Below, piece after piece: positions 52,667 to 64,000 of a stretch of 64,000 bases of DNA (positions within the stretch are counted from its first letter, which is position 1; every line of letters starts with the position of its first letter). The notes beneath the pieces are model-generated. The model saw only the letters and a list, made by a program, of their open reading frames with translations. It ran no database searches and was not told where the DNA came from. Origin of the DNA: Maridesulfovibrio sp. (lineage in GTDB: Bacteria > Desulfobacterota > Desulfovibrionia > Desulfovibrionales > Desulfovibrionaceae); the NCBI RefSeq assembly GCF_963667685.1, contig NZ_OY763930.1:846001-910000 (forward strand), in the 5' to 3' direction. Made by a program: the position numbers and the translations under genes.

Positions 52667-54256
52667 CTAAGATACATACTCAGCAATTTTGGCTTTAAGC
52701 TGATCGGCCGTGAATGGTTTGGTGATAAAATCGTTTACCCCGGTTTTACGGGCCAGCTCCTGCTGCGAATATTCAGACTCGGTAGTGACCATGATAACCG
52801 GAATGTCAGCATAGCCATCAGTCTGACGGAGTTTGGAGACGAATTCCATCCCATCCATCACCGGCATGTTCATATCGGTAACAATTACATCAAACTCTTC
52901 ATTGAGTGCGATATGAGCATATGCTTCCTGTCCGTTTTCCGCCACGGTGGGTTCATAACCCGCATTGGTCAGAATACTGCGGTACAGGGCTAGCATTGAT
53001 TTGGAGTCATCAACAGCCAGAGCTCTCTTGCCGCCAACATCAACAGCTTCAGGGAGTCTTGCTATATCGGCTTCGGCTTCTTCGCCGCCAATCTCCGCAA
53101 GCTTGGACCGGAAAGCTTCATGGACCTCGGAATCCTTAGAGGCGGCAACAGCATTCATCAGGAAACGGCCGATCTTTTCTTCTCCGTAAAGACCCTGAAA
53201 AATATTCACGGCCTTGGAGGTGACAATTGCGCGTAAGATCTTACCGGCTTTACTTCCGCCGCCACTGATAATTTCGACCAGTTTTTTGATCACGCCGGCG
53301 TTTACCAGCCCGTCCAGCCCGCTCAAGACTGCCACGTGAATCAATTCATCATCATCCTCAAGTCCGTCAATAAGACTGATCACAGCTTTGAGAGTTCCGA
53401 TTCTACCAATCGCTTCGTAAATTGCATATTTTACACTGGAATCTGATGAATACTGTTTTTCAATAGCATCCATGAGCACATCCAGACCATCCTTATCGCC
53501 GATAAAACCAAGGACGTTCGCAGCGAGAATCAGGTCATCCTTGTCGGAATCAGGGTTAATAACTTTAGCAAGATAAGGAACTGCCGCTCCTCCGAGATTG
53601 GTCAGAGAATCTGTCACCACCCGGCGCACAGTCGGGTTACGGTGATGCAGGTTAGCGACAATGAAGTCCAGTGCTTCATCTGAACCGATATCGGCAAGAC
53701 ACTCAACCGCTTTCCAGGTTGTCAAAGCACAAACTTCGTAGTTGCCGTCTTCGTTGTTCTGCTCAACAAATTTCTTGAGGTCCGGAATAGACTTCTCGTC
53801 TTTGAATTCACCAAGCATTCCAATAGCCATGACCACCACAAGATCATCATCATTGTTAATCTGAGTACGGAACAGATCCAGTGCTTCAGGACTTCCGATC
53901 TTGGACAATGAGGTCAGAACTTCAAAAAGAAGATCGGTATCATCCGTGCCCTCGGCCATTTTCATCAGCGCAGGGACAGCACTTTTGAAACGAAATTCAC
54001 CGCAAACCCTGATGCACAGGGTACGCAGCTTTCTGTCACCCTGACCGAGAAGAGCAACAGTCTTTTGCTCGTCAACTGAAAGTATGCCGTTTAGGGCTGT
54101 TACTACCATATAATCAACAGAGGTATCCCCTATGGGGTTCTGGAAAAGATCAAGCACTCCTTCCAGCTCTGAAGGATCTTTTTCTGTAGCGACTTCATTA
54201 AGGACACTGATTTTGTCCAAGAAAGATTTATCCCTGAATCCGGTTAATATAGACAT
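52667..54256 (-). CDS. HEAT-repeat protein with C-terminal receiver domain
   Basis: 529 residues. About nine HEAT-like helical repeats (about 35-370, for example GQGDRKLRTLCIRVCGEFR, LFEVLTSLSKIGSPEAL, HHRNPTVRRVVTDSLTNLGG), then a receiver domain (about 405-529: AVDDSKSMLALYRSIL, Asp461 in VTDMNMPVMDG, Lys in ITKPFTADQL). This suggests a phosphorylation-controlled scaffold; such fusions occur in sulfate-reducing bacteria. It lies 28 bases after cheX and is probably co-transcribed with it, pointing to a chemotaxis-like pathway. Confidence 0.88.
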   Translation of the reverse strand: MSILTGFRDKSFLDKISVLNEVATEKDPSELEGVLDLFQNPIGDTSVDYMVVTALNGILSVDEQKTVALLGQGDRKLRTLCIRVCGEFRFKSAVPALMKMAEGTDDTDLLFEVLTSLSKIGSPEALDLFRTQINNDDDLVVVMAIGMLGEFKDEKSIPDLKKFVEQNNEDGNYEVCALTTWKAVECLADIGSDEALDFIVANLHHRNPTVRRVVTDSLTNLGGAAVPYLAKVINPDSDKDDLILAANVLGFIGDKDGLDVLMDAIEKQYSSDSSVKYAIYEAIGRIGTLKAVISLIDGLEDDDELIHVAVLSGLDGLVNAGVIKKLVEIISGGGSKAGKILRAIVTSKAVNIFQGLYGEEKIGRFLMNAVAASKDSEVHEAFRSKLAEIGGEEAEADIARLPEAVDVGGKRALAVDDSKSMLALYRSILTNAGYEPTVAENGQEAYAHIALNEEFDVIVTDMNMPVMDGMEFVSKLRQTDGYADIPVIMVTTESEYSQQELARKTGVNDFITKPFTADQLKAKIAEYVS

Positions 54257-54284
54257 ATTCCAATCTCACTTTTTTCAAAAAAAA

Positions 54285-54743
54285 TTATTCAAAACAGAAT
54301 TCGATGGTGAACTCCCCGGCATCGGTAGTAAATGGGATGGCCATGATGGGAGTGGTCGCAATATGGGTAATAGTGTGGTTATCCCCCATAATCACTGAAG
54401 GAGTGGCCCCGGAAAATTGTAGCCCCTGCTCGGCAAGGCCTGCTCTGGCCTGTCCGGAAACCATGTTTGTGATCTCGCCTACTGCATCCTGCACGTCCTG
54501 CAAAATATCCTGGATATCATCGCCCAACATATTTTTAACAATTGTCACCGCGCAGTTCTTAGTAAAAGTGATTGAAATCGTCCCATTCATATCACCGGTA
54601 ATGCCAACCAGACCGGTAACGTCGCCGACTGCGGTCTTGGTCTTCTTCACATATGGCTTTCCGGGTTTAGGGGTAATCATTGCCATCATTGACAGAACAT
54701 CAACAGCAGCCTTGATAAACGGTTTGGCAAGCTCAACATTCAT
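54285..54743 (-). CDS. cheX: CheX-like chemotaxis phosphatase
   Basis: 152 residues, the normal size. CheX dephosphorylates CheY-P; the catalytic motif is ExxN in VGEITNMVSGQA. The N-terminal PFIKAAVDVLSMM and the GLVGITGDMNGTISITF strand are family-typical. The receiver protein encoded directly downstream could be its substrate, an inference from adjacency. Confidence 0.9.
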   Translation of the reverse strand: MNVELAKPFIKAAVDVLSMMAMITPKPGKPYVKKTKTAVGDVTGLVGITGDMNGTISITFTKNCAVTIVKNMLGDDIQDILQDVQDAVGEITNMVSGQARAGLAEQGLQFSGATPSVIMGDNHTITHIATTPIMAIPFTTDAGEFTIEFCFE

Positions 54744-54971
54744 AAAAGTATTCCCTACATCAGAAGTTATTTTAGCGGCAAAAGCAGCTTCGTCTAATGG
54801 ACAATTCCCACTTAGATCACAATTTGGAATATACTAACTGCAAATGCGGAAAGGTTCAAGAAACATGATTAAAAACCGAAGCATAAGCTTCGTCAAGTTG
54901 CATGGTTGAAGATGATAATGTAATTACTTACCAAAATTACCAAATTCTCTTTTATTTTAAGGATAGTTAAA

Positions 54972-56213
54972 ATGATTCAAAGCCTTTCCGGGATTCTGGG
55001 ATTAATATTTATCGCTTGGGTTTTCAGTGAAAATAAAAAAGCGACAAGCATTAAAAATATAGTCTATGGACTTTTACTGCAGTTCGCAGTTGCTTTGCTG
55101 ATGCTGAAAGTACCATTTTTCAGCGATATGGTCATGTATTTGAACCACGCAGTGAACGCATTGCAGAATGCGACACAGGCCGGAACAAGTTTTGTCTTCG
55201 GCTATCTGGGCGGAGCTCAGCTCCCGTTCACCGAAAACTCGCCGGGAGCAAGCTGGACTCTGGCCTTTCGCGCTTTACCGCTTATCCTTGTGGTTAGTGC
55301 TTTATCCTCCCTGCTCTTCTATTGGAAAATAATTCCGGTAGTCGTCCGCGCTTTTTCGCTTGCACTGCAAAAAACAATGGATATCGGCGGCGCGCTGGGG
55401 CTTGGTGTGGCCTCCAACATTTTCGTGGGAATGGTCGAAGCACCGATCATAATTGCACCATACGTGACAAAGATGAGCCGCAGTGAGCTGATGACCCTGA
55501 TGATCAGCGGCATGGCGACCATCTCCGGTACAGTTCTGGTTCTTTATGCTTCGATTCTCAATCCGGTCCTTCCCGGAGCTGTCGGGCATATCCTTACCGC
55601 ATCCATAATCAGTGCCCCGGCTGCAATCCTTATCTCACGGGTTATGGTGCCGGAGCAGAAAGGGTACAATGGCGAAGACGGGCTGACTGTTAAAAGCAGT
55701 GCTTCCAGCTCAATGGACGCGATTGTCAAAGGTACTTCCGACGGAGTTCACCTGCTTATCAATGTTGTAGCCATGCTGCTTGTTCTTGTTGCGCTGGTTT
55801 CCCTGACTAATCAGGTTCTATCCTACCTGCCGGATTTGGGCGGCGAACAACTGACCCTGCAACGCATCCTTGGATTTGTCATGTGGCCCGTGGTCTGGCT
55901 GATGGGCATCCCGGCCAGCGAGGCTTATACCGCATCGTCACTTATGGGTACCAAAACCATTCTCAATGAATTTCTTGCATATCTGCAATTGGCCGGGTTG
56001 CCTGATGGAACGCTTTCTCCGCGCTCGATCATTATCATGACCTATGCCATGTGCGGATTCGCGAACCTTGGCAGCCTTGGTATTTTAATCGGCGGCCTGG
56101 TCAGTATTGCCCCTTCACGCAAAAATGAGATTGTAGGCCTGGGTACAAAATCCGTTATCGGCGGAACTCTTGCTACCTGTATGACCGGCGCTGTGGTAGG
56201 GTTACTATACTAA
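54972..56213 (+). CDS. nupC: Concentrative nucleoside transporter (NupC/CNT family)
   Basis: 413 residues, the normal size. Cation-coupled nucleoside uptake across the inner membrane. Family features: the N-terminal IAWVFSENKKA, the EAPIIIAPYVTKMSRSELMTLM segment, and the C-terminal FANLGSLGILIGGL. AAGGATAG precedes the ATG. It lies 20 bases before a chloride channel-family gene and may share its transcript. Confidence 0.93.
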   Translation: MIQSLSGILGLIFIAWVFSENKKATSIKNIVYGLLLQFAVALLMLKVPFFSDMVMYLNHAVNALQNATQAGTSFVFGYLGGAQLPFTENSPGASWTLAFRALPLILVVSALSSLLFYWKIIPVVVRAFSLALQKTMDIGGALGLGVASNIFVGMVEAPIIIAPYVTKMSRSELMTLMISGMATISGTVLVLYASILNPVLPGAVGHILTASIISAPAAILISRVMVPEQKGYNGEDGLTVKSSASSSMDAIVKGTSDGVHLLINVVAMLLVLVALVSLTNQVLSYLPDLGGEQLTLQRILGFVMWPVVWLMGIPASEAYTASSLMGTKTILNEFLAYLQLAGLPDGTLSPRSIIIMTYAMCGFANLGSLGILIGGLVSIAPSRKNEIVGLGTKSVIGGTLATCMTGAVVGLLY

Positions 56214-56232
56214 CTCCACGGGAGTAATGAGC

Positions 56233-57981
56233 ATGTTCAAGTCAGGTAACGAAATAAGCCCGGCAGAATTAAAAAATTTTCTGCACAAAAGGGCGCCATC
56301 CCGCAATGCAGCATTAATTCTGGCCGCGGCCACAATAGGCATATGCTCAGCTCTTGCCGCTGTCTGCCTCAATAAGGCACTTGAATTCTTGACCATACTT
56401 CGCGAAAACAATTCCACTCAATGGTGGATATTCCTTTTACCAGCACTGGGTGCGGCCATCGCAGTCATACTCAGCCATAAAGTTTTCAGAGAATCAGGCG
56501 GACATGGAGTTGGGGAAGTTATTGCCAAAGTTGGACTCAAGCAGGGAATCCTGCGGCCGATTAAAATCATCAGCTCTCCTTTGACCAGCCTTCTGACCAT
56601 CGCCAGTGGCGGGTCTGCCGGCCCTGAAGCACCTGTGGTCGTAAGCGGCTCTGCCATGGGATCAAATCTTTCAAGAATCTGCAAAATGAGCGGTCAATCT
56701 AGGATGACCCTTATAGGTTGTGGAGCCGCTGGATCAATTTCAGCAATTTTCAATGCTCCTGTTACAGGAATGATCTTCGCGGTGGAAATTATCCTCGGAG
56801 AATGGACCCCGTATCACCTTATCCCCATTGCCATATCATCCGTAGTAGCCACCCAGACCTCACGCATCCTCGAAGGTAATGTAATTCCATTCAGCGATGA
56901 ATTCGCGCCCATGGGTATTGCAGATCTTGGGAATTCAATTTTACTGGCACTCTTCACTGCGCTTGTATCTGTTTTTTTTGTACGCTCCATACGTCATGTA
57001 GGGTCAATCTGCTCAAGCTTTACAAACAAACCATGGGTCAAAGCTGCTGCAGGAGGGCTTGCTGTTGGCATCATCGGTTTTTTCCATCCGCTGGCCCTAG
57101 GAGAAGGATACACTTCAATTAAAATGGCTATTCACGGCACACTGCCTGCCGGAGTGGCAGTCATAGCACTTATGGTCCTGCTGCGGATTGCAACGACTTC
57201 GCTTACACTGGGTAGCGGCGGTCTGGGTGGAATATTCGCGCCCTGTCTGGTTATAGGCTCACTTTTCGGGGCGCTGTATTACAGGATCATATCGCTGCTG
57301 ATACCCCAGCATATGATTACCGGGGAAGGGTCTTATGCCCTGCTGGGTATGGCCGGAGTGGTGAGTGGAGTGATGCAGGCACCTTTAACAAGTGTCTTTC
57401 TGGTTCTGGAAATCACGCACGGCTATCAGGGAGTGATGCACGTAATGGCGGTAACTTTCCTGTCATCGATGCTCACACACGCTTTCGAACCCTCGTCTTT
57501 CTACTTCAAGGATCTGGTTGAGAAAGGTCAATTACTGCGCCCTAAGACTGATGCAAAAATTTTGGCAGACATTGACACGGATGAACTGGTTCATCAGAAC
57601 CTGACCCATGCCAGTCCGCAAATGACTGTAAGCGAATTTTTAAGAGTCCTGAGTAATACCTCGCAAACCCACGTTCCGATAATAAATGACGAGACCAACG
57701 AATTTCTTGGTATGGTAGACGTCATCTCTGCCAGATCTGCCATTCTCGACCCGGAACAACAGCAAAGTAATATCAGCGAAGTAGCCATTGACCGCAATGC
57801 GCCGCCAGTGGAGTTGGGATTGGGTGCGGCAGAGATTCTGGAAATTATGAACCGTAGCGGCAAGTCCACCCTGCCTGTTATAAAAGCAGGCATTTTTGCG
57901 GGCTTTATAAGCAAGGAAGATATTCTGGCAGCTTACAGAGGAGAGTTGAAATCATATTCAAGTCGCGATAACTTTTTTTAA
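56233..57981 (+). CDS. ClC family chloride channel/antiporter with CBS domains
   Basis: 582 residues. A ClC membrane domain (about 30-430) with ion-selectivity signatures SGGSAGPEAPVVVSG, FNAPVTGMIFAVE and SGGLGGIFAPCLVIG, followed by two CBS domains (about 455-580) that usually bind adenine nucleotides. The glutamate in GPEAP is the gating glutamate. The ATG at 56233 has GGAG eight bases upstream; an ATG at 56227 is too close. Chloride/proton exchange or channel activity cannot be told apart here. Confidence 0.93.
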   Translation: MFKSGNEISPAELKNFLHKRAPSRNAALILAAATIGICSALAAVCLNKALEFLTILRENNSTQWWIFLLPALGAAIAVILSHKVFRESGGHGVGEVIAKVGLKQGILRPIKIISSPLTSLLTIASGGSAGPEAPVVVSGSAMGSNLSRICKMSGQSRMTLIGCGAAGSISAIFNAPVTGMIFAVEIILGEWTPYHLIPIAISSVVATQTSRILEGNVIPFSDEFAPMGIADLGNSILLALFTALVSVFFVRSIRHVGSICSSFTNKPWVKAAAGGLAVGIIGFFHPLALGEGYTSIKMAIHGTLPAGVAVIALMVLLRIATTSLTLGSGGLGGIFAPCLVIGSLFGALYYRIISLLIPQHMITGEGSYALLGMAGVVSGVMQAPLTSVFLVLEITHGYQGVMHVMAVTFLSSMLTHAFEPSSFYFKDLVEKGQLLRPKTDAKILADIDTDELVHQNLTHASPQMTVSEFLRVLSNTSQTHVPIINDETNEFLGMVDVISARSAILDPEQQQSNISEVAIDRNAPPVELGLGAAEILEIMNRSGKSTLPVIKAGIFAGFISKEDILAAYRGELKSYSSRDNFF

Positions 57982-58006
57982 TCGTCATATTTTCTACTGC
58001 GAGCAT

Positions 58007-58189
58007 TCACTTATCTTCTTTATTTTCGGCCTTCCTTTTTTGCTGATATGAATCGTCAACATATTTATCTTTCACGATCGCATCAGCAACTTTACCCATT
58101 ACCCGCTGTAACTTTTTTCTTAAATCAGGTTCTTCTTCCAATACCTTTTTTGAAATGCTCATAAATTCATCAGGAATTTTATCTACCAT
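58007..58189 (-). CDS. Small charged helical protein (60 aa)
   Basis: A short, highly charged protein (MVDKIPDEFMSISKKVLEEE start, KRKAENKEDK end), probably all-helical. GGGAGGAGTT precedes the ATG at 58189, which supports a real gene. It is convergent with the ClC gene. I recognise no family. Confidence 0.65.
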   Translation of the reverse strand: MVDKIPDEFMSISKKVLEEEPDLRKKLQRVMGKVADAIVKDKYVDDSYQQKRKAENKEDK

Positions 58190-58388
58190 AACTCCTCCCG
58201 GCAAGACAGCAACGTTTTTCTTTTCACTACAGCATAAAATAACACAGTCACTTTTTAATAATCTTACACGCAGTTCGCAATAGCTTAGCAGAATATTCTG
58301 ATGTATATTTACATTTTAATTCCAGTGTAATACTATCTTATTTCATTTAACCTATTATTATTCTCCTGCACAGAAAGGAAATTGCGTT

Positions 58389-59453
58389 ATGACCGATGAT
58401 GCCAGCCAAATCCCGGGAACTGAAGAATTCCTACAGATAAGCTTCAATATATTGAATACATTCGGAAATAAACTACCAGTGTCACTGTGTATTTATGATG
58501 ATGAATTTGAAAGAGTTATCCCGCTTTTTGACAAAGGCATAAGACTGTCCGACAAAAAACAGGAGCAGGTTAACGATTATTGCACAGATGGCAATTTATT
58601 CATATCTAAAGAAGATTATGCCTCTCTTGCAGGACACATCAGCAAAAATCTTGGAGCATTGCTTACCGAACATTATCTTAATGAAGCTGTCGCGGCTGAA
58701 ATATTTTATGATGGTGTACTGGAAAAAGTTCGAACCTTTTATTCAAACCCTATAGGGGAAACTCTTGAAGATCTTGGAACAGTGCTGGCCATTTTCTGCG
58801 AATATGTCTGGGTGGACCCCAATCGATGGACCTACTTTTTCAACACTCTAAAACGCGAGAACAATCTTTGTTGCCACGTTGTTAATACTTTATTTGTAGG
58901 CACAGCTATTTACTTAAAAATTCTGTATAAACCAGGCGAAAAGATGGATCTCAAACCTCTTGCAATGGGCCTTGTTCTGCATGATCTTGGTATGACTCAG
59001 ATACCAGCGACCATAACAGAAAAATCGTCAAAATTACTATATAAAGAAAGAATGCGCATGCAGGAACATGTTGATATCTCGGAAAAAATGCTCAACCGCT
59101 TGGAAATCCGTGATGAAAAGATTAAATCCTGCGTACTGGACCATCACGAACGAATTGACGGGCACGGCTATCCCAAAGGGCGACGCGGTGATGCTATTTC
59201 TCTAGAAGCGAGAGTCTGTGGAATATCCGATGCTTTCTGCGGAATGATAGCTGACAGGAGCCATCGCCCCGGGCTAAACCCAATCCTCGCCGCCATCATT
59301 CTCACTGAAAGCAAATCAAAATACGATCCATCTCTGACCAGCTCCCTCATATCTTTCATCATAGCCAATAATCCCGATATGAAAGCTCTGCTTCAGGACA
59401 AAGCAAAAATGCAACAATTACGGACCATAGCTATCCAAAAAGCAGCTCAATAA
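58389..59453 (+). CDS. HD-GYP-type phosphodiesterase
   Basis: 354 residues. An N-terminal region of about 155 residues without a recognised domain, then an HD-GYP domain (about 160-345): CHVVNTLFVGTAIY, HDLGMTQIP (HD pair), QEHVDISEKML, LDHHERIDGHGYPKG (metal ligands and the GYP motif), ARVCGISDAFCGMIADR. Such proteins hydrolyse cyclic di-GMP to GMP. GYPKG is intact, so activity is likely. AGAAAGGAAAT precedes the ATG. Confidence 0.88.
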   Translation: MTDDASQIPGTEEFLQISFNILNTFGNKLPVSLCIYDDEFERVIPLFDKGIRLSDKKQEQVNDYCTDGNLFISKEDYASLAGHISKNLGALLTEHYLNEAVAAEIFYDGVLEKVRTFYSNPIGETLEDLGTVLAIFCEYVWVDPNRWTYFFNTLKRENNLCCHVVNTLFVGTAIYLKILYKPGEKMDLKPLAMGLVLHDLGMTQIPATITEKSSKLLYKERMRMQEHVDISEKMLNRLEIRDEKIKSCVLDHHERIDGHGYPKGRRGDAISLEARVCGISDAFCGMIADRSHRPGLNPILAAIILTESKSKYDPSLTSSLISFIIANNPDMKALLQDKAKMQQLRTIAIQKAAQ

Positions 59454-59490
59454 AAAAGACCGGGGTGATTTCATCAATCCGACCTTTTTA
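59452..59490. terminator. Terminator between convergent genes
   Basis: An imperfect stem (AAAGACCGG to CCGACCTTT, with GATT/AATC inside) flanked by A and T runs on both sides, so it could act for both convergent genes. Confidence 0.55.
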
Positions 59491-59494
59491 TACT

Positions 59495-60460
59495 TTAAAA
59501 ATGGTTTAGTGGAAGTCCCGCCATATCCGTCAGTAACAGAGTTAGATACAGCATCGGAATATACAGGACCATAGAGAAAAGAAATGAAGCAGAAGTCTCA
59601 GCCTCAAGAGTTCTATTAGACTCAGCCAGCACGCATGATATTGCGGCCACTGGCATACCGGTCAATAAAATGCCCATCAATAACATCTGACCTCTAACTC
59701 CGAATACAAATAGGCAGACAGCTGTCAGCAATGGATGAACTACGAGTTTAAGCAGGTTCACAAGTCCGATATTAACCAAATTCATTTCCATCTTATTCTT
59801 GGCAAGAAGGAGCCCAACAGAAAATAATGCGCATGGAACCGAGGCCATACCAAAGTTATGTAATCCTGTTTCCATAAAATCAGGAAGACTAAGTTTCAAA
59901 AATGAATATGCCGCACCAAGAAATGACGCACCGATCATCGGAGTCTTTGCCATGGAAAGCACAATCTGCCAGACGACTCGCACACGTGACAGAGAACTAT
60001 CTGCATGATGCAGGGCGAAGCTTGAAACAATCAGAATAACAATTACAATCGGAAGGATGATACCCAGAGTCGTAAGCAGCAGCGCCTGCTTTGAGCCGTG
60101 AAACAGATACATCATGATCGGCAGACCAAGATATCCTGAATTGGGGAAGCTTGCTGAACAGGCACGCATACTATGTTCCGGGAACTTGCCTTGCAGAAAG
60201 AATTTAGACACCAGAAAAGCCACGAAATAAATTCCGAGTAACGCAGCCATATAACCGAAGATAAAATTGACCTTCGATATTTCAGCAAAAGGAGTTGTTG
60301 CCAGTGAATTAAACAGCAAGGCTGGAAGGGTAAAATAGTAGACAAATCCGTTAAGGATTTCTGCTGAATTCTCCGGAAGGATGCACCGGCGATATGAAAC
60401 AAAACCGGCCAATATCATGAGGAACAAAGGCGTAAGAGCGGAAAGCGCTATTATGAGCAT
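59495..60460 (-). CDS. AEC family transporter
   Basis: 321 residues with about ten membrane helices. The N-terminal ALTPLFLMILAGFVSYRRCILP and the SASFPNSGYLGLPIMMYLF segment are typical of the auxin-efflux-carrier (AEC) family. Members carry malate, malonate or other small anions. Substrate unknown here. Confidence 0.9.
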   Translation of the reverse strand: MLIIALSALTPLFLMILAGFVSYRRCILPENSAEILNGFVYYFTLPALLFNSLATTPFAEISKVNFIFGYMAALLGIYFVAFLVSKFFLQGKFPEHSMRACSASFPNSGYLGLPIMMYLFHGSKQALLLTTLGIILPIVIVILIVSSFALHHADSSLSRVRVVWQIVLSMAKTPMIGASFLGAAYSFLKLSLPDFMETGLHNFGMASVPCALFSVGLLLAKNKMEMNLVNIGLVNLLKLVVHPLLTAVCLFVFGVRGQMLLMGILLTGMPVAAISCVLAESNRTLEAETSASFLFSMVLYIPMLYLTLLLTDMAGLPLNHF

Positions 60461-60503
60461 AGTCGGTAATCAAGGGGGTGGTTAAAAAGATTAGAATAGG
60501 ACT

Positions 60504-61082
60504 TTACTTTAACTCAATCTCAAGATTGGCAAGCAGAGATAGAACTTCAGGCAATGAAAACTTTGCCTTCTTGATTTCATTTGTTTCGGCATTAATAAAA
60601 TAATTTCGAGATGAGCTAAAATCAGAACAAGCCAAATTAGTATGATGAAACTGACAACCGAGAAAATCGCAGTCATCGAATTTCACACAAGCTAAATTCG
60701 AATCAGCAAAAGAAGCATCTCTCAATGAGCAGGAACCGAAATATACTTTCGTTAGATTTTGACCACTGAAAGAGGACCTGTCCATTAAACAATTTGAAAA
60801 TCTAGCGAGAATTACCGGTCCAAGATTTCCCCAGTTAATACCGAGTAACTTGGAATTGCAGAACTCAGTGTCTATAATCTTTGAATTTGCAAGAAGAACC
60901 AGAGATAAATTGCATCCATTAAAAGAACATTCCTGAAACTCACAATCAATGAACTGGGCATACTGAAAAGAAGAGCTTGCAAAAGAACATCGGTAAAAAC
61001 TTACTTCCTGCAAAACAGCTTCATCTAATTCTAAGTGTTCAAAATGACAATTCTCATATGATTCATAATCAATTATCTGCAT
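60504..61082 (-). CDS. Pentapeptide-repeat protein
   Basis: 192 residues from the ATG at 61082 (AAGGA eight bases upstream). It consists mainly of A(D/N)Lxx-like pentapeptides, for example FQYAQFIDCEFQECSFNG, DASFADSNLACVKFDDCDFL, giving a right-handed quadrilateral beta-helix. Some such proteins mimic DNA and protect DNA gyrase (Qnr type); length and repeat style are compatible but no Qnr loops were identified. It lies directly downstream of the rRNA operon terminator. Confidence 0.88.
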   Translation of the reverse strand: MQIIDYESYENCHFEHLELDEAVLQEVSFYRCSFASSSFQYAQFIDCEFQECSFNGCNLSLVLLANSKIIDTEFCNSKLLGINWGNLGPVILARFSNCLMDRSSFSGQNLTKVYFGSCSLRDASFADSNLACVKFDDCDFLGCQFHHTNLACSDFSSSRNYFINAETNEIKKAKFSLPEVLSLLANLEIELK

Positions 61083-61173
61083 GGAAAAAATCCTTAAAAC
61101 AATTAAGTTCAAGGATTGATACTCTTCAAATAGCCATCACGCAACCCCTCATTCCCCGTCCCCCCGCACAACA

Positions 61174-61205
61174 CAAAAAAAGCCCCTGAACAAAGTTCAG
61201 GGGCT
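61174..61205 (-). terminator. Terminator of the rRNA operon
   Basis: AGCCCCTGAAC (61181-61191) pairs perfectly with GTTCAGGGGCT (61195-61205); the minus strand continues with seven T. It lies about 12 bases past the 5S gene. Confidence 0.92.
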
Positions 61206-61217
61206 AGAAATAAAAGC

Positions 61218-61330
61218 TTGCGACGACCTACTTTCCCACTGGCTACCCAGCAGTATCATCGGCGATGGAGAGCTTAACTTCCGAGTTCGGAATGGGGTCG
61301 GGTGTGACCTCTCCTCAGTGGTCGCAAGCA
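61218..61330 (-). rRNA. rrf: 5S ribosomal RNA
   Basis: Reads on the minus strand with the conserved GACCCCATTCCGAACTCGG loop and complementary ends (TTGCGACCACTG and CAGTGGGAAAGTAGGTCGTCGCAA region). About 113 bases; ends accurate to a few bases. Confidence 0.95.
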
Positions 61331-61434
61331 AATTTAGCTTGCTTCGATGAGCAAAAATATATGGTTTAATAGAGAAGAATTTACCTTAACTTTAACCTAT
61401 TGGGATTAAAGTTAAGGGAAGAGAAGAAAAATAA

Positions 61435-64000
<2,566 letters not shown>

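Overview
The window looks like the chromosome of a free-living, probably marine, Gram-negative anaerobe, most likely a sulfate reducer of the Desulfovibrio/Maridesulfovibrio group. This is an inference from gene content: an alanine-catabolic locus under a sigma-54 activator, the N-epsilon-acetyl-beta-lysine osmolyte genes ablA/ablB, many large hybrid sensor kinases, CheX and HD-GYP/GGDEF proteins, and moderate GC. No taxonomic marker was compared by database search. The right end is the 3' part of an rRNA operon on the minus strand (23S, 5S, terminator).

Layout. 1-932: start of a divergent gene and a queuosine-precursor (YhhQ) transporter. 1008-10240: a signalling block with a LuxP-like AI-2 receptor overlapping a LuxQ-like histidine kinase, facing a receiver-GGDEF diguanylate cyclase and a very large hybrid kinase with a periplasmic solute-binding domain. 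10384-18897: alanine locus with a TyrR-like (ACT-PAS-AAA-HTH) sigma-54 activator, five operator-like boxes, a -24/-12 promoter, ald, an alanine:sodium symporter, alr, an approximately 500-bp stretch packed with hairpins (candidate structured RNA), then in the opposite orientation an SNF-family sodium symporter with a 31-residue MetS-like subunit. 19574-26436: minus-strand cluster with a PAS-LuxR regulator, a polar amino-acid ABC importer, ablA and ablB, preceded by a YitT protein; a phased TGGGTATG array lies between regulator and importer genes. 26653-27467: a 58-residue zinc ribbon and an Hsp20. 27751-35259: six minus-strand genes for exported proteins of unknown role, several with LPP20/FlgT-like architecture. 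35947-40271: a complete L-rhamnonate catabolic cluster (IclR regulator, RhmD, RhmT, RhmA) in the same order as in Escherichia coli. 40713-40799: tRNA-Leu(CAA). 40990-61082: mixed housekeeping, transport and signalling genes (DUF554, SpoIIE phosphatase, LOG, ornithine aminotransferase, YjbQ, hybrid kinase, DUF1786, lipase, HEAT-receiver, CheX, NupC, ClC, HD-GYP, AEC carrier, pentapeptide protein).

How the genes fit together. The alanine locus appears to import alanine, interconvert D- and L-alanine and oxidise it to pyruvate under one activator that probably also controls its own gene. The abl cluster links amino-acid import with compatible-solute synthesis. The rhm cluster turns L-rhamnonate into pyruvate and lactaldehyde, both reasonable carbon sources for a sulfate reducer. 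The Lux pair may sense AI-2, and its neighbours suggest, without proving, output through cyclic di-GMP.

The strongest candidates for something undescribed are the six-gene exported-protein cluster, the LuxPQ pair outside Vibrio, the candidate structured RNA at 16703-17195, and the phased operator boxes around the TyrR-like activator.
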